64,000 nt of DNA from an uncultured Sutterella sp. (lineage in GTDB: Bacteria > Pseudomonadota > Gammaproteobacteria > Burkholderiales > Burkholderiaceae_F). Location of the stretch: NCBI GenBank assembly GCA_902463725.1, contig CABQGK010000004.1, forward strand, positions 124,001 through 188,000, in the 5' to 3' direction. The position numbers and the translations under genes are program-made. The notes beneath the pieces were generated by a model, which saw only the letters and a program-made list of their open reading frames with translations, did not search any database and was not told the DNA's origin. Numbering within the stretch: position 1 is the stretch's first letter; every line of letters starts with the position of its first letter. Positions 7,847 through 17,181 of this stretch are shown piece after piece.

Positions 7847-10800
7847 TTAGGTCTTGTCAAGCGGATGAATTTCTAACGGAGGTAAGCTCTTTACGATCTT
7901 CATCGTCTCAATACTGACGGTGATCACCTTGAGCACCAACGAGAGTGGATAGCGTGGATTCGGTGGCGTCATCTCCATACCGTAATCGTTGAAGTCGTTG
8001 ACAATCCCGCTCTTTTTGTCAACCGAAACACAGGCGCGCTCCACAACCCAATCCAAAGCCGATTTCTTGTTTACCACGTACTCTTGAGCATCCAAAGGAA
8101 TGTTTGAGATCGTGATATCTTCGTTATAGGTGATCATGGTTTTATCTTTGGCAGCGTTCCCCGTCTTGCCTTTAATCTTCCCATAGCGCATCTGAGTAAC
8201 ACGATAAGACGCACCTAGCGCTTCATCAATAGTTACGTCTGCATACTCGGGTTGTTGTTCATAATTAACGTGCAAATCGGCAAGTTTACGTCCCGCCTCT
8301 GAGAACGCCATAAATTGCTCATAAGTGGCCACACGTGGAATGCGTGGTAACTCCTTCATTAGGTTGTTTGCATAACGAGTACGGTAGTCCTCTGAGTGCA
8401 AAATGCCGTAGATGTAGTAGAACAAATCGTCAGCAGAAATGGAATGACCAGCATAGGCCTCAGCGAAATGCCGCAATGCCTCTGGGTTTATCCCGTCTTT
8501 CAGACCAACACTATTTTGAGACGAGAACAAATCGTCTTGTTTTGTCGACTTGGTGACCTCATCATATAAATATCGGGGGAAACTTTGCGTTTTCTCTACA
8601 CAATCGTAGCATGGGATATTATCTACCATCAGACAGCTAAAGCTCTTACTTCCAACTCCAGACAAACAAATAACTAAGTTCTTAGCTTTTTGATCAGGGA
8701 AAAGCTTAGGCATTTGATAAACGCAGTTATTCCAAAAACGATCAAAATACAAATTTTGCTTCACAAATGGTCTGTAGAGACTATAACGGCTATTTGACTC
8801 TGAGTAAGACTCTGACTGCTTCCCTGTCATACATACCTTCTTTTGTGGTCTATCCCAATGCAGAAGGGTTTCGTCAAAATCTATATCTGCTGTCGGGTTT
8901 TCTGTCAGCTTAAGAACTTGTGTATTGTAATTTTTGATGCTTCGATTCATATTCTGCTTCAACTGTTCCGCAGATGAGTTATAAGCCCAAGCATCTCTTG
9001 ATGTAACCACACCTAAAGAGAAATTAGCAAAGACAGGTAAAGTTGCTCCTTTCTTTTCACCTATTGGAATAAAGGAGCTAAATGAATCCTCACGCTGATT
9101 AAGCCAATCTCCGTGCCGATCGGGTTTTATTATGTGCACAGGCAGGTTCAATACCGAAACACTTGCTTTTACCTGAGCTAACTTTTCTTCACGACTCAAA
9201 TAGTCATCGACAGCATGGAAGTAGATCTTTCCCTTAACAGGATCGTCAGGATTTTTAACAAAGAGAGTAATGGCTACGGGAGCACGGCTACCTTCCCCGA
9301 AAACATTATCCTTTTCTTTACGACGTTGCTCACCCTGTGTACGAGCATTCCCTTTTAAATGGAACACATAAATTGAGGAAAACTCTTCAGCAAGACACTT
9401 ACGCATCCCATTTGCTGAGTTAGTCTCGATCCACCCAGCATTAGTGACAAAACCAATAATTCCCTTTTCACCAATTCGATCTGATGCCCAGCGAATCCCA
9501 CGAATGTAAGAATCGTATAGTTTTCCTTTCAATGTTGCGTCGGTACGCGCAGCATATGTCTCTGCAATTCGACGATCCAGCTCTTCATAATGTTCATTCT
9601 GGTTATCATCATTTTGGGATTCCTGACCTACCGAATACGGCGGATTTCCGATGATGACCCGAATATCCTGCTTCGTTAAGTCGGCCAAACGAGAGTTATT
9701 CTCCTCCAAAGCAGTATTAAACAAATCCTTCTTACTGTGATCCACAAAAGTATCCGACAACACCATGACTCTATTCGGTTTGTACTCAGGGTCATTAGTC
9801 AAATCGTGATACACCGTTTCCACATTCATAGAAGCAATGTAATACGCCAAAGGAACAATCTCATTCGCGTGAAGTTCATGTTCAAACTTCTGCTTCAGCT
9901 TTTCCTTGGGGATTAACCCACTTTGCATCAATCGAGTAATGAACGTGCCTGTCCCTGTGAACGGGTCGAGAATGTGAACGCCATCGTCACCTAAACTCTG
10001 GCCAAATTCTTTTTTCAACAAATCCGATACCGATTGATTGATGAAATCTACGATTTCCTCAGGGGTATACACGATCCCTAGCTTGTCTTGTTGCTTCGGG
10101 AAGGCGTACTTAAAGAACTTATCGAAAAGCTCACGCACGACGATCATGCGAGACGCCGTATCGGTCACCTTACTTGCCCGATAGCGCACTGAGTCATAAA
10201 ACTCAGCTAAGCGCTTTTTGGACTTTTCCATTTCCGTTTTATCGAGTTCACTGACCATCGATGTGAGCGCTTTACCGATAGGATTCTCATCAATAAATTT
10301 GTACTGCTCATTGCTGAAGAGAGCATCCATGATCGGGGCGGTAACGATGTGCTGCGCCAACATTTCAACGGCATCACCTTGCGACATACTCTCATTAAGC
10401 GTCGCCTTTAGATCCGAGAGGAACGCATCAAATGCCTTACGTTGCTTCGTCTTGGTAGGATCTTCAATCATCTTCGTGAGGTGCTCAATCTGAACCTGAC
10501 AAACATCCCCCACATCTTTAGCCCAATCAGACCATTCGCGAGTGTTGCCCACTTTCTTCACAATGCGGGTTTTGATGTCCTCTTCCAAAATGGTATTGCG
10601 GCCGAAGTCGAAAGTTTCTTGGACAAAGGTTTGGCCATTTCCTGATTTACGCCCTGATGATTTACTTCGAGGCAGATCTACTGGCGACTTGGATTTTGAT
10701 GATTTAGTTGCACGTTTGTGTACTTCTTTGGTCAGGCAAACGACTTCAATCTTTTCTTCATCGATTTTTTGGAGTTGCCCATCGACGATGGTACCAAAGG

Positions 10801-10954
10801 CAGGGTCGATTGAGCGCAAGGCTTTCAAAATCTGCCAAACGGTATCGAAGTCCTTATTGTTGTTGAGGACCAAGTCAGCTGAGACGCCAGCAGGTGTCAC
10901 TATGGGTATGATGACATAGCCCCGTTTTTTGTTGGTTTGCTTCGACGTGCGCAT
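7847..10954 (-). CDS. Type ISP enzyme, C-terminal part: N6-adenine methyltransferase and specificity region
   Basis: At least 1,035 residues open in this frame. The nominal start (VGRVMRTSK) is really helicase motif VI, so the true frame enters from upstream. It contains the SAM-binding motif DPFTGTGTFITRLMQ (residues about 330-344) and the catalytic NPPY (437-440), typical of gamma-class adenine methyltransferases. A long C-terminal half is expected to bind the target sequence. In Type ISP enzymes only one strand of an asymmetric site is methylated, and cleavage follows translocation. Without the helicase frame the part is probably not made as a functional enzyme. Confidence 0.85.
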   Translation of the reverse strand: MRTSKQTNKKRGYVIIPIVTPAGVSADLVLNNNKDFDTVWQILKALRSIDPAFGTIVDGQLQKIDEEKIEVVCLTKEVHKRATKSSKSKSPVDLPRSKSSGRKSGNGQTFVQETFDFGRNTILEEDIKTRIVKKVGNTREWSDWAKDVGDVCQVQIEHLTKMIEDPTKTKQRKAFDAFLSDLKATLNESMSQGDAVEMLAQHIVTAPIMDALFSNEQYKFIDENPIGKALTSMVSELDKTEMEKSKKRLAEFYDSVRYRASKVTDTASRMIVVRELFDKFFKYAFPKQQDKLGIVYTPEEIVDFINQSVSDLLKKEFGQSLGDDGVHILDPFTGTGTFITRLMQSGLIPKEKLKQKFEHELHANEIVPLAYYIASMNVETVYHDLTNDPEYKPNRVMVLSDTFVDHSKKDLFNTALEENNSRLADLTKQDIRVIIGNPPYSVGQESQNDDNQNEHYEELDRRIAETYAARTDATLKGKLYDSYIRGIRWASDRIGEKGIIGFVTNAGWIETNSANGMRKCLAEEFSSIYVFHLKGNARTQGEQRRKEKDNVFGEGSRAPVAITLFVKNPDDPVKGKIYFHAVDDYLSREEKLAQVKASVSVLNLPVHIIKPDRHGDWLNQREDSFSSFIPIGEKKGATLPVFANFSLGVVTSRDAWAYNSSAEQLKQNMNRSIKNYNTQVLKLTENPTADIDFDETLLHWDRPQKKVCMTGKQSESYSESNSRYSLYRPFVKQNLYFDRFWNNCVYQMPKLFPDQKAKNLVICLSGVGSKSFSCLMVDNIPCYDCVEKTQSFPRYLYDEVTKSTKQDDLFSSQNSVGLKDGINPEALRHFAEAYAGHSISADDLFYYIYGILHSEDYRTRYANNLMKELPRIPRVATYEQFMAFSEAGRKLADLHVNYEQQPEYADVTIDEALGASYRVTQMRYGKIKGKTGNAAKDKTMITYNEDITISNIPLDAQEYVVNKKSALDWVVERACVSVDKKSGIVNDFNDYGMEMTPPNPRYPLSLVLKVITVSIETMKIVKSLPPLEIHPLDKT

Positions 10955-11034
10955 GACGCGACCAACGGTCTGTACAACGTCTACTTGTGATTTGCGAGGA
11001 GAGAGGAAAATAACGGCGTCAAGAGAGGGAACGT

Positions 11035-12855
11035 CTACGCCCTCGGAGAGACAACGGACATTAAATAGGATCTTGCAATGATCCTGCCCCCCCGTGCGAT
11101 ATCTTTTCTTAACCAGTTTAATAGACTTTCTTTTTCAAAAGAGTCCATGCTTCCGTCGATGTGTTTTGTCTCACATTCGAGTCCAAATTCTTTTTGGAAA
11201 GCTTCTTCAGATATGACGCCAGTGTCGACTAGTTCTGTGTAGCGCTTGGCTTTGTAGCAGTCTACCGTCGATTGGAAGCAACTTGCGAATTGTTTTGACG
11301 ACACGCGGTCGTTCTTGTTCGAGGGGTTTATCACCTGAGCAAAGCCCACAGCACGTTTCATCGGCAGCCTATCATCATCAACGATGTCTTGGATCAAGTC
11401 CTGCTTGGATAATGCTCGCCAGCAACCAATCACCTTAGCTGCATCAGATACACTCAATCCTCCCGAAGCGACTGCTTGATAAGTATCTGTGGAAGACACT
11501 ACGTTCTCATCAACAGTGAGCACTATGACTTTGTAGTCAACCAAACTTCCGAGCTCAACGGCGCGACGGAACGTGATCAGGTGGAAGGTAGGTCCAAAGA
11601 TCGTTTCATCGTCCATCGAGTACAGGACTGCTTCGTTATTGTCTCGAGCCTTTTGAGCATCAGTACCGTAGACCTTAGGTGTGGCCGTCATGTATAGACG
11701 CTTCATTGAGCGGATAAAATCGTTGTTATGTATACGTGTAAAGACCGTGTCCTCGTCATTACCATCGTCTCCAATTAAATAACCACCTGCAGTGCGGTGT
11801 GCCTCGTCACAAATGGTAAGCGCGATGTCAGGAAAGCCGTATTGCTTTTGAGCTTCACTGACCACGTCAATCGATTGGTAGGTTGAGAAGATAACCGTCA
11901 TTCCGCCATTATCTTTGACCTGATTGAAGGCTTCCGTTAAGGCCTTCGCATTGGTTGTTGCGGGATAGCGAAGCTGAGAGATTTTCAGAAGACTGTCCTC
12001 TTCGCTTACATCGGCTCTTCCTGTTGTGCTGTCCGAGCAGACAGCAAAGGCATTGATTTCAAACTGGGAGTTCTTCTTCCAGTCATTTAAGGTTTGTGAG
12101 AGCAGTGCTAATGAAGGCACTAAGAACATCACAAGGCGCTTTTCTCCCTGAAGGTTTTTAACCATTTCTTCAGCGATCTTCATCGATGTGAATGTCTTTC
12201 CCGTACCGCACGCCATGATGAGTTTGCCGCGATCATGGGTTTTGAAGCCGTTTATTACGGCGGCGATCGCCTCTGCCTGATAAGGGCGAGGCTTACGCAG
12301 TTCAATCTTTTTTACTTCGTGAGGGTTTTTTAGGTACGCCGACCAGTCAATGTCGGAGGTCGCTAAATCTTGACGAGTAATCAACTGAACACTAGCTCCG
12401 CGGAGCTTATCCAATGCGTGCGCCGTCCATTTCTCTGCATCGTTGGTGGTCACTAAAATGCGCTCTGCAAAAAAGTTCCCAATACTTGAGGCGGCTATAA
12501 AGGAGTCAACATCTGCTGCTGAGACCTTGTGATTTTTTCCATAGAATTTGCACTGGATAGCAACAAAACGACCGTCACTCGCACGCGTAGCAACAAGGTC
12601 TATACCTATATCCTGGCCATTGAGTGGGAAGGATGGCGTCGAACGGACAAAATCGGCATAGGTTTGGATTTTTGAGAAGCGTCCCTCATATTCGCCTTTG
12701 GCTCGTTCAAAGAAGAGACGCGTCAAGGTTTCAAATCGCGTGCCCTTATCGCGTTGAGAGTCGCTGGCTTCTTCGATTGCGTCAAGAAGCGTACTAAACG
12801 CTGCCGCATTATCGACAAATTTGTCAGCTATTTGATCGGCTAAGTTTACAGTCAT
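11035..12855 (-). CDS. Type ISP enzyme, N-terminal part: Mrr-like nuclease and DEAH helicase, truncated
   Basis: 606 residues. The N-terminal 180 residues hold a PD-(D/E)XK nuclease of the Mrr type (GIDLVATRASDGRFVAIQCKF, the D...QxK pair). Helicase domain 1 follows, with Walker A ACGTGKTF (residues about 215-222), TYQSIDVV and DEAH (350-353). The last 17 residues after the G7 tract are out of frame, and translation stops at a TAG soon after it. As encoded, the protein would lack helicase domain 2, the methyltransferase and the specificity region. A free nuclease without protection would be harmful, so translation or activity is presumably prevented. Confidence 0.85.
   Translation of the reverse strand: MTVNLADQIADKFVDNAAAFSTLLDAIEEASDSQRDKGTRFETLTRLFFERAKGEYEGRFSKIQTYADFVRSTPSFPLNGQDIGIDLVATRASDGRFVAIQCKFYGKNHKVSAADVDSFIAASSIGNFFAERILVTTNDAEKWTAHALDKLRGASVQLITRQDLATSDIDWSAYLKNPHEVKKIELRKPRPYQAEAIAAVINGFKTHDRGKLIMACGTGKTFTSMKIAEEMVKNLQGEKRLVMFLVPSLALLSQTLNDWKKNSQFEINAFAVCSDSTTGRADVSEEDSLLKISQLRYPATTNAKALTEAFNQVKDNGGMTVIFSTYQSIDVVSEAQKQYGFPDIALTICDEAHRTAGGYLIGDDGNDEDTVFTRIHNNDFIRSMKRLYMTATPKVYGTDAQKARDNNEAVLYSMDDETIFGPTFHLITFRRAVELGSLVDYKVIVLTVDENVVSSTDTYQAVASGGLSVSDAAKVIGCWRALSKQDLIQDIVDDDRLPMKRAVGFAQVINPSNKNDRVSSKQFASCFQSTVDCYKAKRYTELVDTGVISEEAFQKEFGLECETKHIDGSMDSFEKESLLNWLRKDIARGGRIIARSYLMSVVSPRA
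11087..11093. repeat. C7/G7 homopolymer tract at the frame break
   Basis: Seven consecutive C on the plus strand, read as G7 in the coding direction. A change of one base by slipped-strand mispairing would join the two reading frames. Homopolymeric tracts inside Type I, III and ISP genes are a known phase-variation device. Seven bases is short for a fast switch, so indel or sequencing error remains possible. Confidence 0.8.
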
Positions 12856-13238
12856 AAAAGAAACCCTGTAAGTTGGTCAGCGTGTTCTCCATTAGAGAGT
12901 CATCTAAATGATGAGTTCGCAGACTATCTAGTCGTTGGTGCTCGACAACACGCATATGACAATAGTCTTGGAGAGGTTGATCTCAAGAGTATACGAAACC
13001 AAAGAACATTGTTGCTTAGTCTTGGTTGTCAATGCTTGATGTGATTTTGACTAAAAGAGAGGTGAGTGCACAAGAAGGCTACTAATTTGTGAGAAGCAGC
13101 TGTGAAGGACTTAGGAGCGCTACCGGCCGCTTAACACGCCACCCTGGTGCGGTTGGCGAGGAAAGTATCTTGTTTAATTTGATGGTAATGTCCCAGTGCT
13201 GCACACCTCGGATGGGTTGAGCACTGGGAGACGGATCG
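12856..13238. other. Non-coding interval with hairpin after metI
   Basis: This 383-nt stretch between the Type ISP start and the metI stop has no convincing ORF. Its first part must hold the Type ISP promoter. At 13191-13229 a 10-bp stem (TCCCAGTGCT/AGCACTGGGA) follows the metI stop on the minus strand. It has no T run but is the likely 3' end of the met operon. Nothing else is recognisable. Confidence 0.5.
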
Positions 13239-13916
13239 TTAGTGTGTGGCGCGGCGAATAATCACGTTGCCTACAAACTGGAAGATTGAGATGATGGCGA
13301 GGATGATGAGCACCGTGAGCCAAATCATGTCTCGGTATCCCATCTGGTAGCCATAGCGAATCGCAAAGTCACCGAGGCCGCCAGCGCCAATCGAACCCGC
13401 AATGGCGGTGACGCCCACGAGCGAGACGAAGGTAATCATCGTCACGCGGGTGATGCCTGGCACACTCTCCTTGAGATACACGTCAAAAATGATCTCGCGG
13501 GGTGAAAAGCCCATCGCTTCACTCGCCTCAATGAGCCCGTGGTCGACTTCGGAGAGGACCTGCTCGATCTGACGGGCGAAAAATGGGGTAGTGCCGCAGA
13601 TGAGTGCCACAAAGCTCCCCGTGACCCCTGAGCCCGTGCCTAGTAAGAAGCGCGAGAGCGGGATCAGCAGCACGATCAAGATGATGAACGGGATCGAGCG
13701 CACGATGTCGATCAGCCGATCAATGAACGTAAAGAGCCAACGTCGCTCAAGAATGCCACCAGGGCGGGTGGTGACAAGAAGCACACCCGTTGCCACGCCC
13801 AAAAACCAAGCGATGATTCCTGAGACCGCGAGCATGGTGAAGGTCTGCTCGATACAGGTGAGCAGCTCAGGCCAGAGGCGCTCAAGATTCGGTGCAATTG
13901 TAGTGAGCCACTGCAT
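13239..13916 (-). CDS. metI: Methionine ABC transporter permease
   Basis: Inner-membrane permease of a methionine-type ABC importer. The 225-residue protein has about five hydrophobic segments and the EAA-loop region EASEAMGFSPREIIFDVYLKES that docks on the ATPase, as in MetI. It follows metN by 2 nt, with GGAGG before its ATG, and ends the operon metQ-M20-metN-metI. Length is typical of the family. Confidence 0.92.
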   Translation of the reverse strand: MQWLTTIAPNLERLWPELLTCIEQTFTMLAVSGIIAWFLGVATGVLLVTTRPGGILERRWLFTFIDRLIDIVRSIPFIILIVLLIPLSRFLLGTGSGVTGSFVALICGTTPFFARQIEQVLSEVDHGLIEASEAMGFSPREIIFDVYLKESVPGITRVTMITFVSLVGVTAIAGSIGAGGLGDFAIRYGYQMGYRDMIWLTVLIILAIISIFQFVGNVIIRRATH

Positions 13917-13918
13917 TT

Positions 13919-14941
13919 TTATAGAGCCTCCACGGTGACATGATGAGCCAAGATGTAGTCGATGGCGCGTTTGATGGCGTCTTCGGGACCCGAGAGCGTG
14001 ACCCCTAATTTGCCGATGGCGGTCCCATCAACCAAGTCCACGTTGCCAAAGAGAATATTGGCCGTGACACCAAACTCGCGATAGAGACTCACCACAAGCG
14101 GTTCGCCCGTTTCCTCCCCTGCATAGGTGAGTAAGTAGACGGGCTGCCCCTTATGAATGCCATCCCCCTTGGTTTCTTCGAGATAGTCCTTGAGGTCATC
14201 GATGTTGCTTGCTGTATCGATGAAGCCCTTGGTGGTGGCCGTTTGCGGACGGCTAAATAGGTCGACCACGCGACCCTGTTCGATCACAACCCCGTGCTCC
14301 ATCACGGCCGCGTGACGGCAAATGGCTTTCACCACGGACATCTGGTGAGTGATGATCACGATCGTGATGCCGAGCCGCTCATTGACGCTTTTGAGTAGCT
14401 TCAGAATGGAGCGGGTGGTCTGCGGGTCAAGCGCACTGGTGGCCTCGTCGCAGAGCAACACTTTGGGATCATTGGCGAGCGCACGCGCAATGGCAACGCG
14501 CTGCTTTTGCCCGCCCGAGAGCTGGCTTGGGTAGGCGTCAGCGCGATCGGCGAGACCCACAAGTTCGAGTAGCGAGGCGATCTTCTCGCGTTTCTCTTGT
14601 GCGTTAAGCGTACTGTGCTTAAGTGCGAGCGCAACGTTTTCCGCGACCGTTCGCGAGGGCATCAGGTTGAAGTGCTGAAAGATCATCCCGATGCGGCGTC
14701 GTGCAGCGCGTAGCGCCGCATCGTCAAGCGCGAGCAAATTCACGCCGTCGACGTTCACCTCACCTGCGTCAGGGCGCTCGAGTAGGTTAATGCAGCGCAC
14801 GAGCGTGCTCTTGCCTGCGCCAGAAAAGCCAATAATGCCGTAGATATCCCCCGCCTCGATATGGAGCGAGACGTCGTTGACCGCATTGACGGTGCCCGCA
14901 TCGGTGTGGAAAGTCTTACGGATGTGCTTAAGTTCAATCAT
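13919..14941 (-). CDS. metN: Methionine ABC transporter ATP-binding protein
   Basis: ATPase subunit of the methionine importer. Walker A is GFSGAGKST (about residues 38-46), the signature LSGGQKQRVAIARAL and Walker B VLLCDEATSALDP. The roughly 90-residue C-terminal extension, including ANILFGNVDLVDGTAIGKLGV, resembles the NIL/ACT-type domain that binds methionine and causes trans-inhibition in MetN. 340 residues, AAGGAG before ATG at 14941. A dedicated M20 hydrolase precedes it by 17 nt. Confidence 0.93.
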   Translation of the reverse strand: MIELKHIRKTFHTDAGTVNAVNDVSLHIEAGDIYGIIGFSGAGKSTLVRCINLLERPDAGEVNVDGVNLLALDDAALRAARRRIGMIFQHFNLMPSRTVAENVALALKHSTLNAQEKREKIASLLELVGLADRADAYPSQLSGGQKQRVAIARALANDPKVLLCDEATSALDPQTTRSILKLLKSVNERLGITIVIITHQMSVVKAICRHAAVMEHGVVIEQGRVVDLFSRPQTATTKGFIDTASNIDDLKDYLEETKGDGIHKGQPVYLLTYAGEETGEPLVVSLYREFGVTANILFGNVDLVDGTAIGKLGVTLSGPEDAIKRAIDYILAHHVTVEAL

Positions 14942-14958
14942 GAAGCGCTCCTTAGACC

Positions 14959-16167
14959 TTACGCCACTTGATTGGCAACGCGCGTCTTGTGCTCAGCGCA
15001 AATCGCAGCAAGTGTTTCGGGCTCAAGAATTAAGTCAAGTGCCGTCTTGGCTAAGAGTTTGGCTCCGAGCGCAATGCTTGCGAGCCCTTTCTCAGAGCAG
15101 GCCGCCTCCACAAACGCTTGCGAGTGCGGGGTGACGCTTTCATCGTCGGTGATGCTGATGTAGGGTTGAATGGTCGGGACGACTTGTGAGACGTTGCCGA
15201 CGTCTGAGCTCCCAAAGGAGGGAATTTTTCCCGTAGCGAGCTTTTCTCCTGCCGCCTCAAGGTGGCGAAGGTAGATCGCGTCAAAGCTCGGGGTGATGAC
15301 CATGTTGTCAACCCGATTTTGTGAGGGTTTCATCTCGCCACGTGCGCCTGTCATCTGCGCAGCGCCCGCCACGATCGCAAGCGCGCGTTCATAGAGCGCA
15401 TCGAGCGTGGGTGCTTTGGCCGCACGCAAATAAAAGAGCGCACGTGCGTATTCCGGCACGATGTTGGGGGCTGTGCCGCCATGCGTGATGATGCCGTGGA
15501 TTCGCACGTCGCTCGTGACGTGCTGACGTAGCGCGTTAAAGCCGTTATAGGTGAGGATGAGCGCGTCGAGCGCGTTGATCCCTTTTTCTGGGGCGCTCGC
15601 GGCGTGCGCAGGACGCCCAAAGAATTCAATTTCCACGGGCGCACACGCAATGGTTTCCACTGAGAGACGATGCCCGCGAGAGGAGGGGTGTACGCAGAGT
15701 GCGGCATCCACATCGTTAAGGAGCCCTTCGCGTACAAAGCTACCCTTAGCAGAGCCATTCTCTCCGCCTTCTTCGCCAGGCGTGCCGTAGACGCGAATCT
15801 CGCCGCCCACTTTATCCACGACGCTCTTGAGCGCCACTGCTGCGAGCGCGCTTGTCGCGCCAAAAAGGTTGTGGCCGCAGCCGTGGCCCAAGCCCGCGAG
15901 GGCGTCGTATTCGGCTAGAAAGACAAGAACGGGACCCGGGCGGGCACTACGGTACGTGGCCGTAAAACCCGTGGGGTGACCCGCGATGTCAATTTTGATC
16001 TGAAACCCTTCTTTGGCGAGCAGGCTCGATAGTCGCTCGCAGGCGTAGTGTTCGTGATTGCTAGTTTCGGGGCGGGCGTGAATGTCGAGCGCGGCGGCTC
16101 GGTATTGGGCATAGGCGTCCGCAACCGTTTGATCGATGGTTTGGTGTAGTTCGTGCGTATCGGCCAT
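14959..16167 (-). CDS. M20-family amidohydrolase inside the met uptake operon
   Basis: Zinc-dependent amidohydrolase of the AbgB/PM20D2-like branch of family M20, 402 residues and cytoplasmic (no signal peptide). FLAEYDALAGLGHGCGHNLFG carries metal-ligand Asp and His; GTPGEEGGENGSAKG holds the catalytic Glu pair; a dimerisation/lid domain follows (RPAHAASAPEKGINALDA). Position between metQ and metN suggests the importer brings in an N-acyl amino acid or small peptide that this enzyme hydrolyses, as amidohydrolases do in some Gram-positive sulfur amino acid salvage operons. That role is an inference; the substrate is unknown. Confidence 0.85.
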   Translation of the reverse strand: MADTHELHQTIDQTVADAYAQYRAAALDIHARPETSNHEHYACERLSSLLAKEGFQIKIDIAGHPTGFTATYRSARPGPVLVFLAEYDALAGLGHGCGHNLFGATSALAAVALKSVVDKVGGEIRVYGTPGEEGGENGSAKGSFVREGLLNDVDAALCVHPSSRGHRLSVETIACAPVEIEFFGRPAHAASAPEKGINALDALILTYNGFNALRQHVTSDVRIHGIITHGGTAPNIVPEYARALFYLRAAKAPTLDALYERALAIVAGAAQMTGARGEMKPSQNRVDNMVITPSFDAIYLRHLEAAGEKLATGKIPSFGSSDVGNVSQVVPTIQPYISITDDESVTPHSQAFVEAACSEKGLASIALGAKLLAKTALDLILEPETLAAICAEHKTRVANQVA

Positions 16168-16238
16168 TTTTGTTTACCTCGGGGATGGTGGCGTGCTAGG
16201 GGCAGGGTAGAGCGTTCTGTGCAGAGGGCAGAGAAATG

Positions 16239-16271
16239 AGCACCGTGCAGCAACTGGGCTCGCACGGTGCT
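16239..16271 (-). terminator. Intercistronic hairpin between metQ and the M20 gene
   Basis: AGCACCGTGC and GCACGGTGCT form a perfect 10-bp stem in the 138-nt gap between metQ and the M20 gene. On the minus strand it is followed by CATTTCTCT, a weak T tract. It may partly terminate after metQ or stabilise the metQ 3' end, giving more binding protein than permease, which is usual in ABC import operons. Confidence 0.55.
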
Positions 16272-16305
16272 AATCGCTCTGAACGAGAGACCAAAGAGTG
16301 GTCAC

Positions 16306-17181
16306 TTACTTAGCGGCAGCCGGGTTTTGCGGGGCACCTTCCCAAGCAGCCTTATACGCACCGTTGTAGCTCTTGTAGATCACCTCGGCGACTTCTTTGG
16401 TGTGGTAGGCATCCACGATCGCCTTGTAGGTGGGGTTGTCCTTATCCTTGCTACGGGCAACGATCACATTGACGAGCTTGGCGGCAATGGGATTGACCGC
16501 AGGATCCGTGTTTTCGACGTAGATCGAGTCCTTCGTGGGATCAAGCTTCGCGGTGAAAGCGTTCCCGCCGTTGATGAGCGCAGCGGCAACGTCGGGGAGA
16601 ATGTTCGCAAGAAGCCCGCTTTCCGCTTCCATGATCTTGATGCCAATCGGGTTTTCAATGATGTCGGTCTTGTTGGCAACGTAGCCCTTAGCGGGATCAA
16701 GCTTGATGATGCCAGCGCTTTCCAAAACTTTGAGCGCGCGGCCACCATTGGTGAGGTCCGCGGGGATCGCAATCGTGTCGCCCGCTTTCAGATCCTTGAG
16801 GTTCTGAATCTTCTTTTTGTTGTTGAAGACAGCGAGCGGCGCAATGATCGTGTCACCAATGGCTTCGATCTTGTAGCCATTTTGCTTGATATCGTTCGCA
16901 AGATAGGCCTTATGCTGGAATGCGTTGAGGTCGATCTCTCCATCGTTCAGCGCACGGTTCGGCGTAGCGTAATCGGTGAACTTCACAAGCTGCACGCGAA
17001 TGTGCTTTGGTGCGAGCAGGCGGTTGACTTCATCCCACTGAGCGTTGTAGTCACCTACCACGCCCACTTTCACGACGGTTTCGTTTGTGGCCTTGTCGTC
17101 ACCGCAGCCCGTGAGAACGCCACCGATGGCCAAAGAGAGAGTGGAGAGGGCGGCAAGTTTCAAAAGAGTACGCTTTTGCAT
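16306..17181 (-). CDS. metQ: MetQ/NlpA-type substrate-binding lipoprotein
   Basis: Periplasmic binding lipoprotein that delivers substrate to MetNI. The 291-residue protein has a signal peptide ending in the lipobox LTGC (about residues 22-25), so it is predicted to be lipid-anchored. The NlpA fold follows, with LVKFTDYATPNRALNDGEID and LNAFQHKAYL typical of the family. First gene of the operon; ATG at 17181 with AAAGGAT upstream. Specificity may be methionine or, given the M20 gene, an acylated or peptidic derivative. Confidence 0.92.
   Translation of the reverse strand: MQKRTLLKLAALSTLSLAIGGVLTGCGDDKATNETVVKVGVVGDYNAQWDEVNRLLAPKHIRVQLVKFTDYATPNRALNDGEIDLNAFQHKAYLANDIKQNGYKIEAIGDTIIAPLAVFNNKKKIQNLKDLKAGDTIAIPADLTNGGRALKVLESAGIIKLDPAKGYVANKTDIIENPIGIKIMEAESGLLANILPDVAAALINGGNAFTAKLDPTKDSIYVENTDPAVNPIAAKLVNVIVARSKDKDNPTYKAIVDAYHTKEVAEVIYKSYNGAYKAAWEGAPQNPAAAK

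Larger units (their letters stand above)
7847..12855 (-). pseudogene. Type ISP restriction-modification-helicase gene, frame-interrupted at a G7 tract
   Basis: One gene encoding a single-chain Type ISP (LlaGI/LlaBIII-like) enzyme, read in two frames. Order: Mrr-like nuclease, SF2 DEAH helicase, N6-adenine methyltransferase, C-terminal recognition region. The frame breaks at a run of seven G on the minus strand (C7 at 11087-11093). One extra G gives continuous coding through helicase text such as CLSEGVDVPSLDAVIFLSPR and QTVGRVMR, and a 1,669-residue protein that fits the roughly 1,600-residue family. The total span of 5,009 nt plus one base divides exactly by three. The region is visibly AT-richer than its flanks, suggesting transfer. 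Either a phase-variable OFF state, a decaying gene or a sequencing error would explain it. Confidence 0.85.
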
